This document shows positions 56,810-60,165 of a DNA stretch of 60,165 bases, in pieces. Location of the stretch: contig NZ_JAHHDX010000155.1 in NCBI RefSeq assembly GCF_018619335.1, positions 1 through 60,165 of the forward strand. Reading direction: 5' to 3'. The number at the start of each line of letters is the position of its first letter. Within the stretch, counting starts at the first letter, position 1. This DNA comes from Alteromonas sp. ALT199. Its GTDB lineage: Bacteria > Pseudomonadota > Gammaproteobacteria > Enterobacterales > Alteromonadaceae. A program made the translations under genes and the position numbers. The notes under the pieces were generated by a model. It made no database searches. It worked only from the letters and a program-made list of their open reading frames with translations, and was not told the DNA's origin.

Positions 56810-57769
56810 CTATTTGGTTTGAGAAGCGAGGTATTCACGCATGCGCTGCTGCGCCACGTCTACAAGCATATCAGGCTGGAATTTCGAGATAAATCTATTA
56901 CACCCCACTTTTTCTACCATGGCATCGTTAAAGCTCCCACTCAATGAGGTGTTTAACGCTATGAACAGATCGCTCATACGCGGGTCGTTACGTACCTCCG
57001 AGGTAAGCCGATAACCGTCCATTTCCGGCATCTCTGCATCGGTGAACATAAGCAAGATTTCATCGGTAGGGTTTTTCCCTTCATCAGCCCACTGTTTAAG
57101 TAGTGCTAAAGCCTCTGCACCGTTCTTTCGCTCAATAATGCTGATACCTAACTGCTCTAAGGTGTCTTTTATTTGTTTTCTTGCCGTGCTGGAATCATCA
57201 ACTATCAACACTTTCTTACCCAAAAAGTGATTAACAATACCCTTGTCTAACACTTCCTCAGAGATGGATGTATCGTAGTCGATGATTTCCGCGAGCACTT
57301 TTTCGACATCAATTATCTCAACCAGCTCTTGTTTACCCTCAACATTCACCTGAGTTATGGCGGTTAAATAGTTAGATTTACCAATTCCGCTTGGGGGCGG
57401 CTGTATGGTCCCCCAGGAAGTATTTACTATGCTTCTAACTTCGCCAATAATAAAACCCTGCACACTTCTATTGTATTCAGTGATAATAACGTTTTTCGCT
57501 GTTTCTTCTGTGGCAGCACCACGCATTTTTATCGCCTGACGCAAGTCTATAATCGGAATGGAGCTGCCGCGGTAGTTCATCACACCTTTAAGATTATTGT
57601 GGGAGCCGGGCATAACGTTAAGCTTAGGAACGTTTATAACCTCTTTGATTTTAAAAACGTTCATGGCAAAAATGTGGCGGGTTCCCAGCTGAAACATCAA
57701 AAGCTCTAGCCTGTTTTCTCCAACAAGCTTGGTTCTCTGATCAACCGACGACAATACACTGTTACTCAT
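56810..57769 (-). CDS. cheV: Chemotaxis protein CheV
   Basis: Adaptor joining a CheW-like domain (about 15-165) to a phosphorylatable receiver domain (about 185-315). 319 aa from the ATG giving MSNSVLSSVDQRTKLVGENR, the usual CheV start; the frame is open six codons further. Receiver residues are the acidic pair in LIVDDSSTARK, the phospho-acceptor Asp244 in FTDAEMPEMDGYR, and Lys in FISKF near the end. It helps chemoreceptor arrays adapt. No other chemotaxis gene lies in the window. Confidence 0.94.
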   Translation of the reverse strand: MSNSVLSSVDQRTKLVGENRLELLMFQLGTRHIFAMNVFKIKEVINVPKLNVMPGSHNNLKGVMNYRGSSIPIIDLRQAIKMRGAATEETAKNVIITEYNRSVQGFIIGEVRSIVNTSWGTIQPPPSGIGKSNYLTAITQVNVEGKQELVEIIDVEKVLAEIIDYDTSISEEVLDKGIVNHFLGKKVLIVDDSSTARKQIKDTLEQLGISIIERKNGAEALALLKQWADEGKNPTDEILLMFTDAEMPEMDGYRLTSEVRNDPRMSDLFIALNTSLSGSFNDAMVEKVGCNRFISKFQPDMLVDVAQQRMREYLASQTK

Positions 57770-58365
57770 AACACCCACTTTTTTCATTCTAGAATCAACA
57801 ATTTAAAGGCGATTTGATATCTAAAAAAACAAATAGTCCCACTGTGATAATATAAGACTAAAGTTACCTTGCTCATCCCCACAAAGCTATTACCCTTTTA
57901 GCTAATAGACAGCGAAAAAACTGACGTAAGTAGTGCGTTATTAATAAAAAGCATCTTCGCAATGAAAACAAATCTTGCGAATTTATTGCTACTAATATCG
58001 GCTGTCTAACTCCGCGGCTCTTTCAATCACACCAGACCACGCTAAGGTTTAGCTTTGTAAATAGTAGTTTAAATATAGACGAACAATGCTAAACATGCCT
58101 CACTCACTCAAATTTGAGTATCCTACCTCTATGCCCTTTCACGGGTGAATATCTAAGTACCTGCCGCCATAAATTATCAACGTTTTAAACAAATGCATTC
58201 TAGCTCAGCGACACGATGCATTCACAAAATAAATGACCGTAATGCAAAATATATATTTCTATTATTCTCATTCCGGCACTAGGATGAAATGGAATCAACG
58301 GGAACGCCCTACAGCGTAAACATAAACAACGTTAAGTATTTTAATTATAGTCGGGAGAGACGCTC
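57770..58365. other. Intergenic region between cheV and aceA
   Basis: About 596 bases between divergent genes. It contains a perfect 14-bp palindrome at 58106-58119 and several AT-rich segments, but no promoter that I can call firmly, no clear FadR- or IclR-type operator and no convincing small ORF. Confidence 0.5.
58106..58119. promoter_or_regulatory. Perfect palindrome upstream of aceA
   Basis: ACTCAAATTTGAGT, 14 bp, a perfect dyad about 245 bp before the aceA start. It may be a dimeric regulator site; the regulator is unknown. Confidence 0.4.
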
Positions 58366-59961
58366 ATGTCGCAATATCAACAAGACATTGATAACTTCGC
58401 CACATTAAAGGCAGCACAAAACGGAGCTTGGGAAGGTATCAACCCTGAATTCGCTGCTCGTATGAAGGTTCAAAACCGTTTTAAAACGGGTTTAGACATT
58501 GCTCGCTACACAGCAAGCATCATGCGCAAAGACATGGCTGAATACGACGCAGATTCGTCTCAGTACACTCAGTCTCTAGGCTGTTGGCATGGCTTCGTAG
58601 GCCAACAAAAAATGCTTTCAGTTAAAAAGCATCAAGGCACAACAAATAAAAGTTACCTTTACCTTTCAGGCTGGATGGTAGCAGCATTACGCTCTGAATT
58701 TGGTCCTCTTCCTGACCAATCTATGCACGAGAAAACATCAGTTTCTGCACTTATTGAAGAGCTTTACACTTTTCTTCGCCAAGCAGATGCGCGTGAATTG
58801 GGCGACCTTTTCCACAAACTAGACGACGCTCAGAAAAATGGCGGGGATGTGGCTGCTATTCAAGCAGAAATCGACAACTACGAAACTCACGTAGTTCCAA
58901 TTATCGCGGATATCGATGCAGGCTTTGGTAACGAAGAAGCTACTTACCTACTTGCAAAGCAAATGATTGAAGCGGGTGCATGCTGTATCCAAATCGAAAA
59001 CCAAGTATCAGATGCAAAACAATGTGGTCACCAAGACGGTAAAGTAACCGTGCCACACGAAGACTTCCTAGCGAAGATCAACGCTGTACGCTACGCATTC
59101 CTTGAACTGGGTGTTGATGAAGGTGTAATTGTTGCCCGTACTGATTCATTAGGTGCTGGTCTTACTCAAAAGATCCCTGTATCTACATCAGAAGGCGACT
59201 TAGCAGCACAATATAACGCATTCCTTAAAACCACAGATGTTGCGGGTGCAGGCGACCTAGCTGAGGGTGACTTGGTATTGAAGCAAGGTGGCAAGCTGGT
59301 TAAGCCAGAGCGCTTACCAAACGGTTTGTTCCGCTTTAAAGACAACACCGGCTTTGACCGCGTAGTACTAGACTGTGTAACGTCACTTAAGCACGGTGCT
59401 GACCTGCTTTGGATTGAGACAGAAAAGCCTCACGTTGGTCAAATCGCTGAAATGGTTAACGCTATTCGCGAGCAAGTACCAAACGCCAAGCTAGTATATA
59501 ACAACTCTCCTTCGTTTAACTGGACGCTTAATTTCCGTCAGCAAGTATTTGATACTTGGTCAGAAGAAGGTAAAGACGTTTCTAGTTACGACCGTGCCAA
59601 ACTTATGTCCGCTGACTATGATGACAGCGAGCTTGCGGCAGTGGCAGATGAGAAGATTAAGAGTTTCCAGGCTGATGCAGCACGTGAAGCAGGTATCTTC
59701 CACCACCTCATCACGCTACCTACCTATCACACTGCAGCCCTGTCTACTGACAACCTTGCAAAAGGTTACTTCGGTGAAGAAGGCATGCTTGCTTATGTAC
59801 GCGGTGTTCAGCGTCAGGAAATTCGCCAAGGCTTAGCGTGTGTTAAACACCAAGCGATGGCAGGTTCTGATTTAGGTGACACGCACAAAGAGTACTTCTC
59901 TGGTGAAGGTGCACTTAAAGCGTCTGGTGATGATAACACCATGAACCAGTTTGACGTATAA
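58366..59961 (+). CDS. aceA: Isocitrate lyase (531-aa Pseudomonas-type)
   Basis: Splits isocitrate to glyoxylate and succinate, the first step of the glyoxylate bypass for growth on acetate and fatty acids. 531 aa, the length of the Pseudomonas-type subfamily and about 100 residues longer than E. coli AceA. The active-site motif is KQCGH with Cys220 (in QVSDAKQCGHQDGKV), preceded by the metal-binding PIIADIDAGFGNEE. SD GGGAG precedes the ATG. No aceB or aceK lies beside it in this window. Single gene ended by a strong terminator. Confidence 0.97.
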   Translation: MSQYQQDIDNFATLKAAQNGAWEGINPEFAARMKVQNRFKTGLDIARYTASIMRKDMAEYDADSSQYTQSLGCWHGFVGQQKMLSVKKHQGTTNKSYLYLSGWMVAALRSEFGPLPDQSMHEKTSVSALIEELYTFLRQADARELGDLFHKLDDAQKNGGDVAAIQAEIDNYETHVVPIIADIDAGFGNEEATYLLAKQMIEAGACCIQIENQVSDAKQCGHQDGKVTVPHEDFLAKINAVRYAFLELGVDEGVIVARTDSLGAGLTQKIPVSTSEGDLAAQYNAFLKTTDVAGAGDLAEGDLVLKQGGKLVKPERLPNGLFRFKDNTGFDRVVLDCVTSLKHGADLLWIETEKPHVGQIAEMVNAIREQVPNAKLVYNNSPSFNWTLNFRQQVFDTWSEEGKDVSSYDRAKLMSADYDDSELAAVADEKIKSFQADAAREAGIFHHLITLPTYHTAALSTDNLAKGYFGEEGMLAYVRGVQRQEIRQGLACVKHQAMAGSDLGDTHKEYFSGEGALKASGDDNTMNQFDV

Positions 59962-60008
59962 CGCGAACAGGCAATGAGTTAAACGGAAAGCATCCCAACC
60001 TTTCCTAC

Positions 60009-60033
60009 AGGGCACCTTCGGGTGTCCTTTTTT
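60009..60033 (+). terminator. Strong terminator after aceA
   Basis: AGGGCACC and GGTGTCCT arms capped by a TTCG tetraloop, then a run of six T, about 50 nt past the aceA stop. Confidence 0.93.
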
Positions 60034-60165
60034 GTACACGTCATTCACTGCATTTATGCCTTTTAGAAAAAATAAAAAAAGCCATGTTTTCACAAAACTC
60101 ATAAAAACGCTGCATACTATATAATTTTCAATAGCTTACAGGTATAAAAACGAACAGTTTAAGAC

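Noticed and set aside
60034..60165. Promoter at the right edge (TATAAT at about 60120)
   Set aside because: The -10 is perfect, but no acceptable -35 lies 16-18 bp upstream and any gene it serves is outside the window.

Overview
The window is about 60 kb of chromosome from a marine gammaproteobacterium, most likely Alteromonas or a close Alteromonadaceae relative. This is inferred from protein character, moderate GC content, and gene order, which follows the E. coli/Vibrio order suhB-trmJ-cysE-iscR...ndk-rlmN-pilW-rodZ-ispG-hisS-yfgM-bamB-der-xseA-guaBA. I see no rRNA, tRNA, CRISPR array, insertion sequence or prophage. Coding density is high. About 47 protein genes can be supported, plus one small TTG-start ORF, one candidate small RNA, and many intrinsic terminators and sigma70-type promoters.

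Layout. 1-3.2 kb (minus): guaA and guaB, GMP synthesis. 3.3-5.8 kb (plus): xseA and an unrecognised exported protein. 5.8-25.2 kb (minus): a conserved housekeeping block of der, bamB, yfgM, hisS, ispG, rodZ, pilW, rlmN and ndk, followed by an iron-sulfur block that reads, in transcription order, iscR, iscS-type desulfurase, sufB, sufC, sufD, sufS, sufA-like, sufT, sufE. 25.4-30.0 kb (minus): a three-gene accessory insert (alpha/beta hydrolase, Baeyer-Villiger-type monooxygenase, large Sel1-repeat protein) that separates cysE from iscR. 30.1-32.9 kb: cysE and trmJ (minus), with divergent suhB (plus) carrying an apparent one-base frameshift. 33.0-35.3 kb: a divergent pair, membrane acyltransferase and LytTR regulator. 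35.4-41.0 kb (minus): queA-tgt-yajC-secD-secF. 41.2-48.4 kb: a small DUF6471 gene (minus) divergent from an envelope-stress-like cluster matching E. coli yjfIJKLMC, with a two-TM potassium channel inserted and rhomboid and VC0807-like genes behind it. 48.8-54.0 kb (plus): ABC ATPase, a large FtsX-like permease and an AttH/CrtC-like lipoprotein. 54.0-57.8 kb (minus): glutaminase, alkaline phosphatase and CheV. 58.4-60.0 kb (plus): isocitrate lyase aceA.

Main biological points. (1) At the position where many gammaproteobacteria carry iscUA-hscBA-fdx-iscX, this genome carries sufBCDS-A-T-E. The SUF promoter and the iscR promoter both contain near-consensus IscR type-1 sites in the same register over the -35 element, so IscR probably controls SUF here. 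The IscS-type enzyme ends where the IscU-docking tail would begin. This regulatory and structural swap of ISC for SUF is the most coherent unusual system in the window. (2) The yjf-like cluster joins a PspA homologue, a K+ channel, three small membrane or envelope families and an ATP-grasp glutathionylspermidine-synthase-like enzyme. (3) A plus-strand intrinsic terminator at about 41.25 kb has no plus-strand gene before it and suggests an undescribed small RNA. (4) The ABC/AttH locus carries short tandem repeats: 3 x 14 bp immediately before the ATPase start, degenerate 15-bp repeats encoding a His/Glu-rich segment, and a hexanucleotide repeat encoding a Ser tract. These could vary between strains.
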